Shown: in pieces, positions 8,677 through 18,754 of the stretch
Layout: every line of letters starts with the position of its first letter
Position numbering within the stretch: position 1 is the first letter of the stretch
Source: Acidobacteriota bacterium
GTDB taxonomy: Bacteria; Acidobacteriota; Thermoanaerobaculia; UBA5066; Gp7-AA6
DNA length: 64,000 nt
Reading direction: 5' to 3'
Assembly (NCBI GenBank): GCA_027307335.1
Contig: DAHUXD010000044.1
Coordinates: 153,831 to 217,830, forward strand
The notes under the pieces: generated by a model
Seen by the model: the letters and a program-made list of their open reading frames with translations, nothing else
Databases searched by the model: none
What the model was told of the DNA's origin: nothing
Made by a program: the position numbers and the translations under genes

Positions 8677-9150
8677 ATGCATTCGACGAAGAACGATCTG
8701 CCCTCGAAGGTCCGCTCGAAGGTCGCCGGCATCCTCGGCGACCGGCTCGCCGACGCGACCGACGTGATGCTCGCCTCGAAGCAGGCGCACTGGAACGTGA
8801 AGGGGCGCACCTTCTTCCAGCTCCACGAGCTCTTCGACAAGATCAACGAGTCCGCGGAGGAGTGGGTGGACCTGCTCGCCGAGCGGATCGTCCAGCTCGG
8901 CGGCACGGCCGACGGGACCGTTCAGGCCACGGCGAAGCGCACCTCGATGGCGCCGTATCCCCTCGAGATCACGCGCGGCGAGGACCACGTGGAGGCGATG
9001 TCGAACGCGCTCGCGAGCTTCGGCAAGAAGGTGCGCTCGGCGATCGACAAGACCGGCAAGGCCGGCGACGCCGACACCGCGGACATCTTCACCGAGATCT
9101 CCCGCGACGTGGACAAGTACCTCTGGTTCGTCGAGGCGCATAACCAGTAG
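8677..9150 (+). CDS. dps: Dps-family ferritin (DNA protection during starvation)
   Basis: 157 residues. All five ferroxidase ligands known from E. coli Dps are present at matching spacing: H38 and H50 (QAHWNVKG and FQLHELFD), D54, D65 and E69 (VDLLAERI). The protein should form a 12-subunit shell that oxidises Fe(II) with H2O2 and stores iron. A short lysine-bearing N-terminal tail (HSTKNDLPSKVRSK) could allow DNA binding. An AGGAGG sits 3 nt before ATG, the clearest ribosome site in this part of the window. The gene is monocistronic and is followed by a perfect palindrome (9180-9203) that can act as terminator. Confidence 0.93.
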   Translation: MHSTKNDLPSKVRSKVAGILGDRLADATDVMLASKQAHWNVKGRTFFQLHELFDKINESAEEWVDLLAERIVQLGGTADGTVQATAKRTSMAPYPLEITRGEDHVEAMSNALASFGKKVRSAIDKTGKAGDADTADIFTEISRDVDKYLWFVEAHNQ

Positions 9151-9179
9151 ACCGCAGCGCGCGAACGCGACCGGGCACC

Positions 9180-9203
9180 GGGGTCAGGCTGAAGCCTGAC
9201 CCC
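9180..9203. repeat. Palindromic repeat, family A copy 1 (probable bidirectional terminator)
   Basis: A perfect 10-bp inverted repeat with a TGAA loop (GGGGTCAGGC...GCCTGACCCC), followed on the + strand by GCTTTT. It lies at the convergent ends of dps and the AmpG-like gene and encodes the last residues and the TGA of the latter. It shares the GGGGTCAGG core with copies at 15547-15610 and 48147-48208. Confidence 0.8.
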
Positions 9204-10815
9204 GCTTTTCCTTCAACCCGTGCCGCGCCACGACGAATGCCGCCGCGCCTACGCCCACCACGAGACCGACGACCCCGAGCCCCGCGAGCCGGATCCAGTC
9301 CGACGTCTGCGCCGGCGCGAGGATCCTCGCCGCCGCCCGCGCGACGTCCACCGACGCGCCCGGAACGCCGCGGACGGCGCGCAGCGCGGAGAGCAGGGCC
9401 GATATCGCGAGCGCGGCGGCGAAGCCGAGGCCCAGCCCCGCGAGACCCGTCGCGACCGCGTGGCTGCGGGAAACGGGGCGAGCCTCGATCGGCTCGAGCG
9501 CTTCGAGGGCCGGCTCGCGCCCGCCGAGCGGGGCGAAGCGCTGCAGCAGGAGCAGCCCCGGCACCGAGGCGGCGGTGGCGAAGAGATAGAAGGGCGTCCA
9601 GCCGATCGCGTCGGCCGTGAATCCGGCGATCGGACCGGTGACGATCCGGCCGACGGCGAAGATGCTGGAGAACAGCGCGTACTGCGTGGCGGAGAACTGC
9701 TTCTGCGTCATCCGCAGGAGCATCACGCCGAAGGCTCCCGTCGCCATGCCCTGACAGAGGTTCTCGACGCCGATCGCCGCCAGCATCACCACGCGGTGAG
9801 ACAGCGGCTGCACGACCGCGCCGACGACGCCGCCGGCGCAGGGGCTGCCCGGCGTGAGTTGATCGATCGCGACGTAGCCGAGGAAGCCGACCGACTGGAT
9901 CGCGCCGAACAGCCAGAGACTGCGTGTGAGGCCGATGCGATCGGTCGCGACGCCGCCCAGGAAAGCGCCGACGATGAGCGCGATCAGGCCGATGGTGGCC
10001 GTTCCGAGACCCACGTCCTCCGGCGCGTAACACTTCAGGATCAGGAACGGGCGCACCAGCGCCGTCGCCAGGTTCTCGCCGAACTTGTAGAGCACGAGGA
10101 AGCCGAGGATGGGCAGCGCGCCCGAGCGCCGGAAGAGCTCGATCAACGGGTCGAACACCGCACGGCGCAGGGACCGCGGCGGCGTTACCGCGGCCTCGGG
10201 CTCCGGCGACCAGAGCACCACGCCCGCGAGCGGCACGAACATCAATCCGAGCGCGGTGAAGACGGGCGGCCAGCCGAGCCGCTGCCCCGCCGTGATCGTC
10301 AGCGCCCCCGCAATCAGGACCGCGGACCGCGCCAGCGCGTTGCGTGCCCCCACGGCGATCCCCTGCTCCGACCGCTCCAGCACCTCGACCGCGTAGGCGT
10401 CGATCACGATGTCCTGCGAGGCGGAGCCGAAGGCGATCAGGAACGCGAGCGCCGCGATCACCCCCACGTCCGTCGCGTGCGCCGCCCCCGCGAGCGCCAG
10501 CATCGCGAGCATCAGGAAGAGCTGACAGACGAGGATCCACGAGCGCCGGCGGCCCATCGAGCCGAAGCGCGGCCCAAAGCGGTCCATCAGCGGCGACCAG
10601 AGGAACTTGAAGCTCCACGGCGCCTGCGCGAGCGAGAAGAGACCGACCGTCTTGATGTCGACGCCGCGGTAGGTCAGAAACGCCGGCAACGCGACCCAGA
10701 CGAGGCCGAGCGGAAGGCCCGAGGAGAACGACTGCAGGGTGACGGCGCCGATGCGGCGGGACGAGGCGGCGGCCTTCAGGCTCGCCCAGGTTCCCACCCG
10801 CTCGCCGGAGGACAT
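9184..10815 (-). CDS. AmpG-like MFS permease
   Basis: About 543 residues from ATG at 10815. An ATG at 10851 would run past the start of the divergent M20 gene, so the shorter form is preferred. It has twelve or more hydrophobic segments and the AmpG-type opening SSGLPLGLVWVALPAFLTY with the loop FKFLWSPLMDRFGPRFGSMG. This family takes up cell-wall muropeptides (GlcNAc-anhydroMurNAc peptides) for recycling; other members carry different substrates. No nagZ, ampD or beta-lactamase regulator lies beside it, so muropeptide transport is an inference from family membership. The C-terminal residues GQASA and the stop lie in the palindrome at 9180-9203. Confidence 0.82.
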   Translation of the reverse strand: MSSGERVGTWASLKAAASSRRIGAVTLQSFSSGLPLGLVWVALPAFLTYRGVDIKTVGLFSLAQAPWSFKFLWSPLMDRFGPRFGSMGRRRSWILVCQLFLMLAMLALAGAAHATDVGVIAALAFLIAFGSASQDIVIDAYAVEVLERSEQGIAVGARNALARSAVLIAGALTITAGQRLGWPPVFTALGLMFVPLAGVVLWSPEPEAAVTPPRSLRRAVFDPLIELFRRSGALPILGFLVLYKFGENLATALVRPFLILKCYAPEDVGLGTATIGLIALIVGAFLGGVATDRIGLTRSLWLFGAIQSVGFLGYVAIDQLTPGSPCAGGVVGAVVQPLSHRVVMLAAIGVENLCQGMATGAFGVMLLRMTQKQFSATQYALFSSIFAVGRIVTGPIAGFTADAIGWTPFYLFATAASVPGLLLLQRFAPLGGREPALEALEPIEARPVSRSHAVATGLAGLGLGFAAALAISALLSALRAVRGVPGASVDVARAAARILAPAQTSDWIRLAGLGVVGLVVGVGAAAFVVARHGLKEKRGQASA

Positions 10816-10827
10816 GCGGGGCCAGTG

Positions 10828-10833
10828 TACGAT
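10828..10833 (+). promoter_or_regulatory. Putative -10 box (TACGAT) of the M20 amidohydrolase gene
   Basis: TACGAT, preceded by TG (extended -10), lies 11 nt before the ATG at 10845, with a C-rich spacer and no ribosome site. It sits between divergent genes. Confidence 0.4.
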
Positions 10834-10844
10834 CCCTCCCCGCC

Positions 10845-12149
10845 ATGACAAACCTCCTCGCGGTTCCCGCCCTCGCGGGACTCCTCGCCATGCCCGCCGC
10901 CTCCGGCTCGCCCGCGATCGCCCCGATCGACGCGCTCTACCCGGACCTCGCGGCCTTCTACCAGGACCTGCACCGGAATCCCGAGCTCTCGCGCCACGAG
11001 GAGAAGACGTCGGCGAAGGTCGCCGACCGCCTGCGCGCGCTCGGCTACGCGGTGACGGATCACGTCGGCGGCTTCGGTGTCGTCGGCGTGATGAAGAACG
11101 GCAAGGGCCCGACGCTCCTGATCCGCGCCGACATGGACGCGCTGCCGGTCGAGGAGAAGACGGGGCTGCCGTACGCGTCGACCGTGCGCGTGAAGAACGA
11201 CGCGGGCGAGACGGTGCCGGTGATGCACGCCTGCGGCCACGACGTCCACATGACCTCGCTCGTCGGCGCGGCGGCGCTCCTCGCGAAGGCGAAGAGCCTC
11301 TGGCGCGGCACGCTCGTTCTCGTGGGCCAGCCGGCCGAAGAGGGCGGACCGGGATCGACGGCGATGCTCGCGGACGGGTTCCTCACGCGCTTTCCCAAAC
11401 CGGACTTCGCGATCGCCCTCCACGACGACAACCGGCTTCCGGCCGGTCAGATGGGCTACGCCCCGGGATTCGCCTATGCCAACTCCGACACCGTCGCGAT
11501 CACGATCTACGGCCGCGGCGGCCACGGCTCCGCGCCGCAGAACACGATCGACCCGATCGTCATCGCCGCGCGCACCGTGCTCGCCCTGCAGACGGTCGTC
11601 TCCCGCGAGAACAACCCGCTCGACCCGGTGGTCGTCACCGTCGGCACGATCCACGGCGGCACGAAGAGCAACATCATCCCGGAGGAGGTCAAGCTGCAGC
11701 TGACGGTCCGGAGCTACAAGGAGGAGGCCCGGAGGCGCGCTCTTGCCGCCATCGAGCGGATCGCGAAGGCCGAGGCCGCCGCCGCGGGAGCCCCGAGGGA
11801 GCCGCTCGTGGAAATCGAGAAGGGATTCGGCGCGAACTACAACGATCCGGCGCTGACGCAGCGGGTCGCGAAGGCGCTCGCCGCCGCCTTCGGCAAGGAA
11901 CGCGTCAGGGAGCTGCCGCCGGTCATGGCCTCCGAGGACTTCGGGGAGTTCGGGCGCGCCGCGAACGTCCCCTATCTCGAGTTCTGGCTCGGCGCGACGC
12001 CGGTCGCCAGGTACGAGGCCGCGCATGGGGACGTCACGAAGCTGCCGGGCCCGCACTCCTCGGAGTGGGCGCCGGATCCCGAGCCGACGCTGAAGACCGG
12101 CGCCGCCGCCCTGACGATCGCGGCCATCGAGCTCCTGCCCCGGCGCTGA
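10845..12149 (+). CDS. M20 family metallo-amidohydrolase, exported
   Basis: 434 residues. A weakly hydrophobic N-terminal signal (LLAVPALAGLLAMPAASG) precedes a complete M20D domain. The domain has FYQDLHRNPELSRHE, ADMDALPVEEKTGLPY, the metal-ligand cluster HACGHDVHMTSLVGAA, the general-base region GQPAEEGGPGS and GGHGSAPQNTIDP of the dimerisation domain. Relatives hydrolyse N-acyl amino acids such as hippurate or indole-acetyl amino acids. A leader peptide suggests action in the periplasm, where it could trim acylated amino acids for uptake. It is transcribed divergently from the AmpG-like permease across about 30 bp, and shared regulation is possible. The exact substrate is unknown. Confidence 0.88.
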   Translation: MTNLLAVPALAGLLAMPAASGSPAIAPIDALYPDLAAFYQDLHRNPELSRHEEKTSAKVADRLRALGYAVTDHVGGFGVVGVMKNGKGPTLLIRADMDALPVEEKTGLPYASTVRVKNDAGETVPVMHACGHDVHMTSLVGAAALLAKAKSLWRGTLVLVGQPAEEGGPGSTAMLADGFLTRFPKPDFAIALHDDNRLPAGQMGYAPGFAYANSDTVAITIYGRGGHGSAPQNTIDPIVIAARTVLALQTVVSRENNPLDPVVVTVGTIHGGTKSNIIPEEVKLQLTVRSYKEEARRRALAAIERIAKAEAAAAGAPREPLVEIEKGFGANYNDPALTQRVAKALAAAFGKERVRELPPVMASEDFGEFGRAANVPYLEFWLGATPVARYEAAHGDVTKLPGPHSSEWAPDPEPTLKTGAAALTIAAIELLPRR

Positions 12150-12229
12150 GCGGTCTCCCTCCCCTCCCCGGCCGCCCCGCCCCGGCCCGCCCGGCACGGA
12201 AGGTGCAGTCACGCGGGCAGGAGGTTGCC

Positions 12230-12433
12230 ATGAACAGAGACGAACGCGACGGCAAGATCGAGGAGCTCAAGGGCACCGTCAAGGAGACTGCCGGCCGGAT
12301 CACGAAGAAGCCCGATCTGGAGCAGGAGGGCGCCGAAGAGCGCGCCGCCGGCAAGGCCCGGCACGATTACGGCGAAGCCCGACGCGAGGTCGGCGAATCC
12401 GTCGAAGACCTGGGAAAAGAAATCAAACGCTGA
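12230..12433 (+). CDS. CsbD-family stress protein
   Basis: 67 residues, beginning MNRDERDGKIEELKGTVKET as CsbD-like proteins do (they carry K-G-x-x-K/E-x-x-x-G repeats and lack structure until bound). It is charged, has no cysteine and is predicted largely helical or disordered. Members are induced by general stress, but their molecular role is not established. A GGAGG at 12220-12224 provides a good ribosome site 5 nt before the ATG. It stands alone between the M20 gene and speA and may have its own promoter in the GC-rich 80-bp gap. Confidence 0.85.
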   Translation: MNRDERDGKIEELKGTVKETAGRITKKPDLEQEGAEERAAGKARHDYGEARREVGESVEDLGKEIKR

Positions 12434-12465
12434 CGCGGCCCTCGCGGGGGGCGCCCGCTGTGCTT

Positions 12466-12471
12466 TAGGAT
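12466..12471 (+). promoter_or_regulatory. Putative -10 box (TAGGAT) of speA
   Basis: TAGGAT lies 6 nt before the speA ATG with no Shine-Dalgarno between, fitting the leaderless pattern seen at several genes in the window. Confidence 0.4.
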
Positions 12472-12477
12472 CTGCCG

Positions 12478-14426
<1,949 letters not shown>

Positions 14427-14430
<4 letters not shown>

Positions 14431-15536
14431 GGCCCGTCCCGGCGGCGCTCGCGGCCGTCCTGCTCGCTGTGGCGGCGGCGACCGCCGCGGCCGCGCCGCC
14501 CGAGACCGCGCGCCTCGCCAACCGCGTCTGGCGCGTCGGGATCTTCGAGGCGCCGCCCTACACGTGGCGGGCGGAGAACGGCGAGTGGCGCGGCCTCCTC
14601 GTCGAGGTCTGGAAGCACGTCGCCGAGGAGCTCAACCTCTCCTACCGCTTCGGCGAGGCGAACGCCGACACGATTCTCGACGACCTCGCGCACGACCGCC
14701 TCGACATCGCGGTGGCGCCCTTCGCCATCACGCTCGACAGGGAGCGGACCGTCGACTTCACGCACGGGTTTCTCCGCGCGCAGACCGGCATTGCGGTGCG
14801 CCGCGGCGGCGACGAGGAACGGTGGACCTCGGTGGCCCGCGCGCTGGCGACGCGAACGGCGCTGCGCCTGTATCTCGGCATCGTCCTCCTGGTCTTCCTG
14901 GCCGGCTTCGTCATCTGGTTGCTCGAGCACCGACGCAATCCGGAGTTCGGAGGCCGGCCGTCGCAGGGCATCGGTTCCGGGGTGTGGTGGTCGGGCGTGA
15001 CGACCGTCGCGGTCGGCTACGGCGACAAGGTGCCGATCACGTTCTGGGGACGCGTAACCGGACTGCTCTGGATGTCGATCAGCCTCATCCTCGTCACGGC
15101 GTTCACCGCGTTCGTGACCGCGAAGCTGGCCGTCGCCGAGTTCGGCCGCGTCGTGGACGCGTCGACCCTGCGCAACGGCATCGTCGGCACGGTCGAGGGC
15201 GCGGCCGTGGGAGAGCTCCTCCGCCACGAGCGGCTCCGGCATCGCGTCTACGCGTCCATTCCGAAGGCCCTCGACGCGCTGCGCGACGGCGAGGTCGCTG
15301 CCGTCGTCTGGGACGTGACGGTGCTCGACTACTACGTCCAGCGCGACGCGCGGCGGGACCTCGAGGTCCTCCCCTCCACCTTCGACCACCAGATGCTGGC
15401 CTTCCCCGTCCCCGACGGCAGCCCGCTGCGGGACCCGATCGATGACGCCCTGCGCCGCTTCCTCGCGCTGCCCGGCTGGCAGGACCTCCAGGATCGCTAC
15501 CTCGCGGCAGCGAGGCCGGAGGCGCCCCGGCAGTGA
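14427..15536 (+). CDS. GluR0-like ligand-gated potassium channel (solute-binding domain split by a K+ pore)
   Basis: 369 residues. A signal peptide (about 1-23) is followed by half of a type 3 solute-binding domain (VWRVGIFEAPPYTWR, about 35-128). Then come TM1 (148-166), a P-loop with selectivity filter AVGYGD (195-200, in TTVAVGYGDKVP), TM2 (about 212-234) and the second half of the binding lobe (YASIPKALDALRDGEVAAVVWD). This order is that of prokaryotic ionotropic glutamate receptors. Amino-acid binding outside the membrane should open a K+ pore. The filter has Ala where the S4-site Thr of TVGYG is usual. Translation appears coupled to speA (ATGA). The ligand is unknown; arginine, glutamate or a polyamine precursor are candidates only by context. 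Confidence 0.85.
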
Positions 15537-15546
15537 CGGCTATGGA

Positions 15547-15610
15547 GGGTCAGGTCTCTGAATGTGTGAGTTCCAAAATATTGGAAGTCACGCTTTCAGA
15601 GACCTGACCC
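15547..15610. repeat. Palindromic repeat, family A copy 2
   Basis: Perfect 16-bp terminal arms (15547-15562 and 15595-15610, GGGTCAGGTCTCTGAA and complement) enclose an inner 6-bp hairpin TTCCAA/TTGGAA (15571-15586). The whole 64 nt can therefore fold into one long interrupted stem. It lies at the convergent ends of the channel gene and glnK, and its right arm encodes the C-terminal GSGL and stop of GlnK. Confidence 0.85.
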
Positions 15611-15961
15611 CATGCCGACCGGCGTGACCGCGGCCTGGTCTTCCTCGCCGGTGCGGATCCGGTAGACCTTCTCGACGGGCAGCACGAAGACCTTGCCGTC
15701 GCCGACCGAGCCGGTGCGGGCCGAGGCGAGGATCGCGCGCACCGTCGGCTCGACGAAGTGGTCGGACACGCCGATCTCGAGACGGACCTTCTCGGCGAGC
15801 TCCATCTTCACCGTCGTGCCGCGATAGGTCTCGACGCGCTCGGTCTCGCCGCCGTGGCCCTCGACGCGGTGGAGCGTCAGGCCGCGCACCTCCGCCCGGA
15901 AGAGCGCCTCCAGGACGTCGGGCAGCTTTTCGGGGCGGACGACGGCAACGACGAGCTTCAG
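15596..15961 (-). CDS. glnK: PII nitrogen regulatory protein (GlnK/GlnB), CTG start proposed
   Basis: 121 residues. The universal PII N-terminus KLVVAVVRPEKL directly follows a CTG at 15961-15959, and no ATG, GTG or TTG lies nearby in frame. A GGAGGGG stands about 8 nt before this CTG, and CTG overlaps the amtB TGA as CTGA, like the other NTGA junctions here. The ATP/2-oxoglutarate pocket is complete (TGSVGDGKVFV). The T-loop keeps Tyr46 (ETYRGTTV), but residue 51, the uridylylation tyrosine, is Val51. The protein would block or relieve AmtB according to ADP/ATP and 2-oxoglutarate, apparently without GlnD modification. The C-terminal GSGL comes from the adjoining palindrome. Confidence 0.9.
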   Translation of the reverse strand: MKLVVAVVRPEKLPDVLEALFRAEVRGLTLHRVEGHGGETERVETYRGTTVKMELAEKVRLEIGVSDHFVEPTVRAILASARTGSVGDGKVFVLPVEKVYRIRTGEEDQAAVTPVGMGSGL

Positions 15962-17244
15962 AGGCCGGACCCCTCCGCCGCCGCCGGCTCGGGCAGGGCC
16001 AACCCGGCGGTCGGCGCTTCGGGCAGCACGAGGATCGCGCCTTCGCCGCGCGCGTACGCCTCCTCGCCGTGCTGGGTGACGTCGAGGCCGAGGCCCTCCT
16101 CGCGAGCGGTGGCGCGGAGCGGCGCGAAGGCGCCGACGAGCTTGAGCAGGCCGAACGTGGCGGCGCCGCTGTAGAGAGCCACCGCGAGCACGCTCGCCGC
16201 CTGGATTGCGAGCTGGCGCGGGTTCCCGAAGAGCAGCCCGTCCGCGGTCCCGTTCCAGGCCTTCTGCGCGAGCACGCCGGTCAGCAGCGCGCCGACCGAG
16301 CCGCCGAGGCCGTGCGCGGCGACGACGTCGAGCGAGTCGTCGAGCCGCGTGCGGGCGCGGTAGAGCAGCGCGAAGTAGCTCGGGAAGGCGGCGACGCCGC
16401 CGAGCAGGATCGCCGAGACCGGGCTGACGTAGCCGGCCGCCGGCGTGATCGCGACGAGCCCGACGACGGCCGCGGTGGCCGCGCCCACCGCCGTCGCGCG
16501 CCCCGTGCGCGCGAAATCGAGGAGCGTCCAGACGACGAGCGTCGCCGCCGGGGCGAACATCGTGTTGACGAACGCGAGCGCGGCGGGCCCGTTCGCGGCG
16601 AGCGCGCTGCCGCCGTTGAAGCCGAACCAGCCGAACCAGAGGAGCCCCGCGCCGAGGAGCGTGAACGGCACGTGGTGCGGGAGGACGGCCTGGCGGGCGT
16701 AGTCCTTGCGCGGCCCGAGCACGAGCGCCGCGACGAGCGCCGCCGCCCCCGCGTTGATGTGCACGACCGTCCCGCCGGCGAAGTCCAGCGCGCCGAGCCG
16801 GCCCAGAAACCCGCCGCCCCAGACCCAGTGCGCGACCGGCGCGTACACGACGAGGCCCCAGAGCGTCAGGAACGCCAGGTACGGGCCGAATCGCATGCGT
16901 TCGACGATCGCCCCGGAGATCAGCGCCGCGGTGATGATCGCGAACGTCCCCTGGAACGCCATGAAGAGCAGCTGGGGCACCGTGCCCTGCGGCTCGAGGC
17001 CCACGCCCTTCAGGAGGACCCGGGAGAACCCTCCGGCGAAGTCGGTCCCCGGAGCGAACGCGATCGAGTAGCCGACGAGCGCCCACCCCACGCCGACGAA
17101 GCCGAGCGAGGCGACGCTCATCATCATCGTGTTCAGCGCGTTCTTCGAGCGGACGAGCCCCCCGTAGAAGAAGCCGAGCGCGGGAGTCATCAGGAGGACG
17201 AGGGCCGTCGAAACCAGCAGCCAGGCGGTGTCGGCTTTGTCCAT
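15958..17244 (-). CDS. amtB: Ammonium transporter
   Basis: 428 residues and 11 predicted membrane segments, of Amt/Rh type. Recognisable parts are GFFYGGLVRSKNALNTMMMS at the first helices, the conserved aspartate region LDFAGGTVVHINAG, the first pore-histidine helix, and AAHGLGGSVGALLTGVL with the second pore histidine. There is a cytoplasmic tail after TM11, the docking site for PII proteins. It conducts NH4+/NH3 across the inner membrane at low ammonium. It overlaps glnK by 4 nt, the classic amtB-glnK pairing, here with the transporter first. The start ATG at 17244 follows a TACCCT hexamer by 6 nt. An NtrC-like inverted repeat lies about 105 bp upstream. Confidence 0.95.
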   Translation of the reverse strand: MDKADTAWLLVSTALVLLMTPALGFFYGGLVRSKNALNTMMMSVASLGFVGVGWALVGYSIAFAPGTDFAGGFSRVLLKGVGLEPQGTVPQLLFMAFQGTFAIITAALISGAIVERMRFGPYLAFLTLWGLVVYAPVAHWVWGGGFLGRLGALDFAGGTVVHINAGAAALVAALVLGPRKDYARQAVLPHHVPFTLLGAGLLWFGWFGFNGGSALAANGPAALAFVNTMFAPAATLVVWTLLDFARTGRATAVGAATAAVVGLVAITPAAGYVSPVSAILLGGVAAFPSYFALLYRARTRLDDSLDVVAAHGLGGSVGALLTGVLAQKAWNGTADGLLFGNPRQLAIQAASVLAVALYSGAATFGLLKLVGAFAPLRATAREEGLGLDVTQHGEEAYARGEGAILVLPEAPTAGLALPEPAAAEGSGL

Positions 17245-17641
17245 GGGCCGAGGGTACCAGAACCTCTGGACCGGTGATCACGACAAACTGCACACGAGGC
17301 AGATTTCTAGAGTCAATCAGTTGAAATCGCCACCGATTCCGGCGATATGCACTTCAATTTGTGCATTTGGAGCAAAAATGTCGAATCAGTCCTTCGCGAG
17401 CAGAACTCCTGCACGAACCGCACGGTGGCGTCGAACTGGAAGTCCCGGTGCACCGCGAAGAGCGGCTTCCGGATCGTTTTCGGCGTCGTTCATCGGCGCG
17501 ATCCGCTCCAGGGACGCCCGCATCTTCGGATCGCGCTCGTCGCCGTAGACGACGCGCCGCCGGTCCCGGCGATACGCGGACGTTGCGGTGCTCCTGGAGG
17601 GTGGTGACGGCGAGGGCCGGGAAAGGTTATGGGCAGGAACG
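17245..17641. other. Intergenic region upstream of amtB with possible gene remnant
   Basis: 397 bp without an intact gene. Bases 17270-17400 are clearly more AT-rich than the surroundings and contain the inverted repeat described at 17347-17366. On the minus strand between about 17640 and 17385, protein-like stretches occur in successive frames: PALAVTTLQEHRNVR, then VVYGDERDPKMRASLERIA, then LFAVHRDFQFDATVRFVQEF. This is how a frameshifted gene end would look. No family is recognised. Confidence 0.35.
17347..17366. promoter_or_regulatory. NtrC-like inverted repeat upstream of amtB-glnK
   Basis: ATGCAC-8 nt-GTGCAT, a perfect 6-bp inverted repeat centred about 112 bp before the amtB start. 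The half-sites match the TGCAC...GTGCA of NtrC enhancers, but the spacer is one base longer than the usual seven. No good sigma-54 -24/-12 element is visible, so this is tentative. Confidence 0.3.
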
Positions 17642-18754
17642 CTAAGGAGACCAATCGCCGACCGGATAGAGCGTCGGCCCGACCGGATCGCAGTCGGCGA
17701 GGTCGCCGCCGACGTGGAGCCACCCGGAGCGGTACCAGAGGACGACGTCCCCGTTCAGCGCCTCGTTGTTCAGCCACGGCGAGAAGTCGACCGGGCAGTT
17801 GCCGAGGCCGTGACCGTCGTCGATCTCGTTCGCGTGGTAGAGCAGCGCCCACAGGTCGCCCTCTGAGAACTCGTCCGCGGGCAGGGCCGTCTCGGCGCCG
17901 GGCACGAGGCGATAGCCGCGCTTCGCCGCCGGATCGGTCACGGACCACGTGATGCCCGGGTAGTTGACGAGCCGCATCGTCTCGGTCTCGAGGGTCTCGA
18001 TGCGGGGCCGCGGACCCGGACGGCCAGGCGAGGCTCCCGCCGCCGGATTCGGTCCCTCCGTGACGATGTTCGGCACCGCGCCGTCGATGTCGAAGTCGAA
18101 GCGCCAGTAGGCGTGGTGCTTGTGGGTGCAACTGACGCAGCCCGCGTTGACCGCGGAGAACCCGAACACGGGCTCGATGCGGCCGTCGAGATAGAAGCGC
18201 CAGCGCATCGTGTAGCGGTACCAGCCGGCCTCGAACTGCGTGGTCAGCACGACCCGGTCGACGTAGCTCTCGATCGCGACGCCGTCGAAGCAGTTCGGCT
18301 GCCCCTGCTGGCAGACGTCCTGTCCGCCGCCGACGTCGCAGACGGTCTGCGCCGGCACGGTCGGCTCGGCCAGGAGATGCGGCGTCACGATGTTGTTGGC
18401 CAGGAAATAGTCCTGCTGGTATTCCCAGTCGCGGTAGCAGTCGCAGCCGCAGCTCGTCTGGACGTACTGCACGTTGAGCATGGGCACGTGGGCGCGCTTG
18501 AGCACCATGTGGCCGTTGTAGGAGACGTCGCGGATCTCGAGCGCCGACCCGTTCGAGCCGCTGCTCTCGCAGGGGCGCAGCCAGGAGATCTGCCACACCG
18601 GATTGCCGGCGGGCCAGGAGATCGTCTGGGGGCCGTAGCAGGTGTTGCCCGGACAGCTCGGGCACGTGGACAGCGGCGAGGCGGGCGCCGCGGCGGCGAC
18701 CGCCGAAGCGCCGAGGACGGCGAGCGCGAGACAGAAGGCGCGGACGGGGGTCAC
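17642..18754 (-). CDS. Divergent copper amine oxidase-like protein (C-terminal catalytic domain only), exported
   Basis: 370 residues from GTG, with a signal peptide (about 1-23). After a Cys-rich linker the sequence follows the copper amine oxidase catalytic domain: DVSYNGHMVLKRAHVPMLN, the GCDC element (103-106), a possible TPQ tyrosine Y179 in WYRYTMRWRFYLDG, the copper ligands H211 and H213 in HKHHAYWRFDFDIDG, and a third-ligand candidate H347 in DVVLWYRSGWLHV. Two things are odd. The TPQ motif N-Y-(D/E)-Y is W-Y-R-Y. The roughly 30-residue segment between VPY and GCDC that normally holds the catalytic-base Asp is almost absent. Canonical amine oxidation is doubtful. It is coupled to the next gene by a GTGA overlap. 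Confidence 0.65.
   Translation of the reverse strand: MTPVRAFCLALAVLGASAVAAAAPASPLSTCPSCPGNTCYGPQTISWPAGNPVWQISWLRPCESSGSNGSALEIRDVSYNGHMVLKRAHVPMLNVQYVQTSCGCDCYRDWEYQQDYFLANNIVTPHLLAEPTVPAQTVCDVGGGQDVCQQGQPNCFDGVAIESYVDRVVLTTQFEAGWYRYTMRWRFYLDGRIEPVFGFSAVNAGCVSCTHKHHAYWRFDFDIDGAVPNIVTEGPNPAAGASPGRPGPRPRIETLETETMRLVNYPGITWSVTDPAAKRGYRLVPGAETALPADEFSEGDLWALLYHANEIDDGHGLGNCPVDFSPWLNNEALNGDVVLWYRSGWLHVGGDLADCDPVGPTLYPVGDWSP

Noticed and set aside
15596..17293. A 565-codon frame that would extend GlnK far upstream
   Set aside because: The upstream part lies inside amtB in another frame and is Arg/Gly-rich noise; PII proteins begin exactly at the proposed CTG.
17228..17548. Plus-strand frame of 106 codons in the amtB upstream region
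   Set aside because: It starts inside amtB's start region, has Ser/Arg-rich noise and no ribosome site; not considered a gene.
18751..18754. Cys-rich TSCGCDCYRDWEYQQD segment as a TPQ-site replacement by cysteine
   Set aside because: A better alignment places this segment on the conserved GCDC element of copper amine oxidases and puts the TPQ position at Y179 (WYRY).
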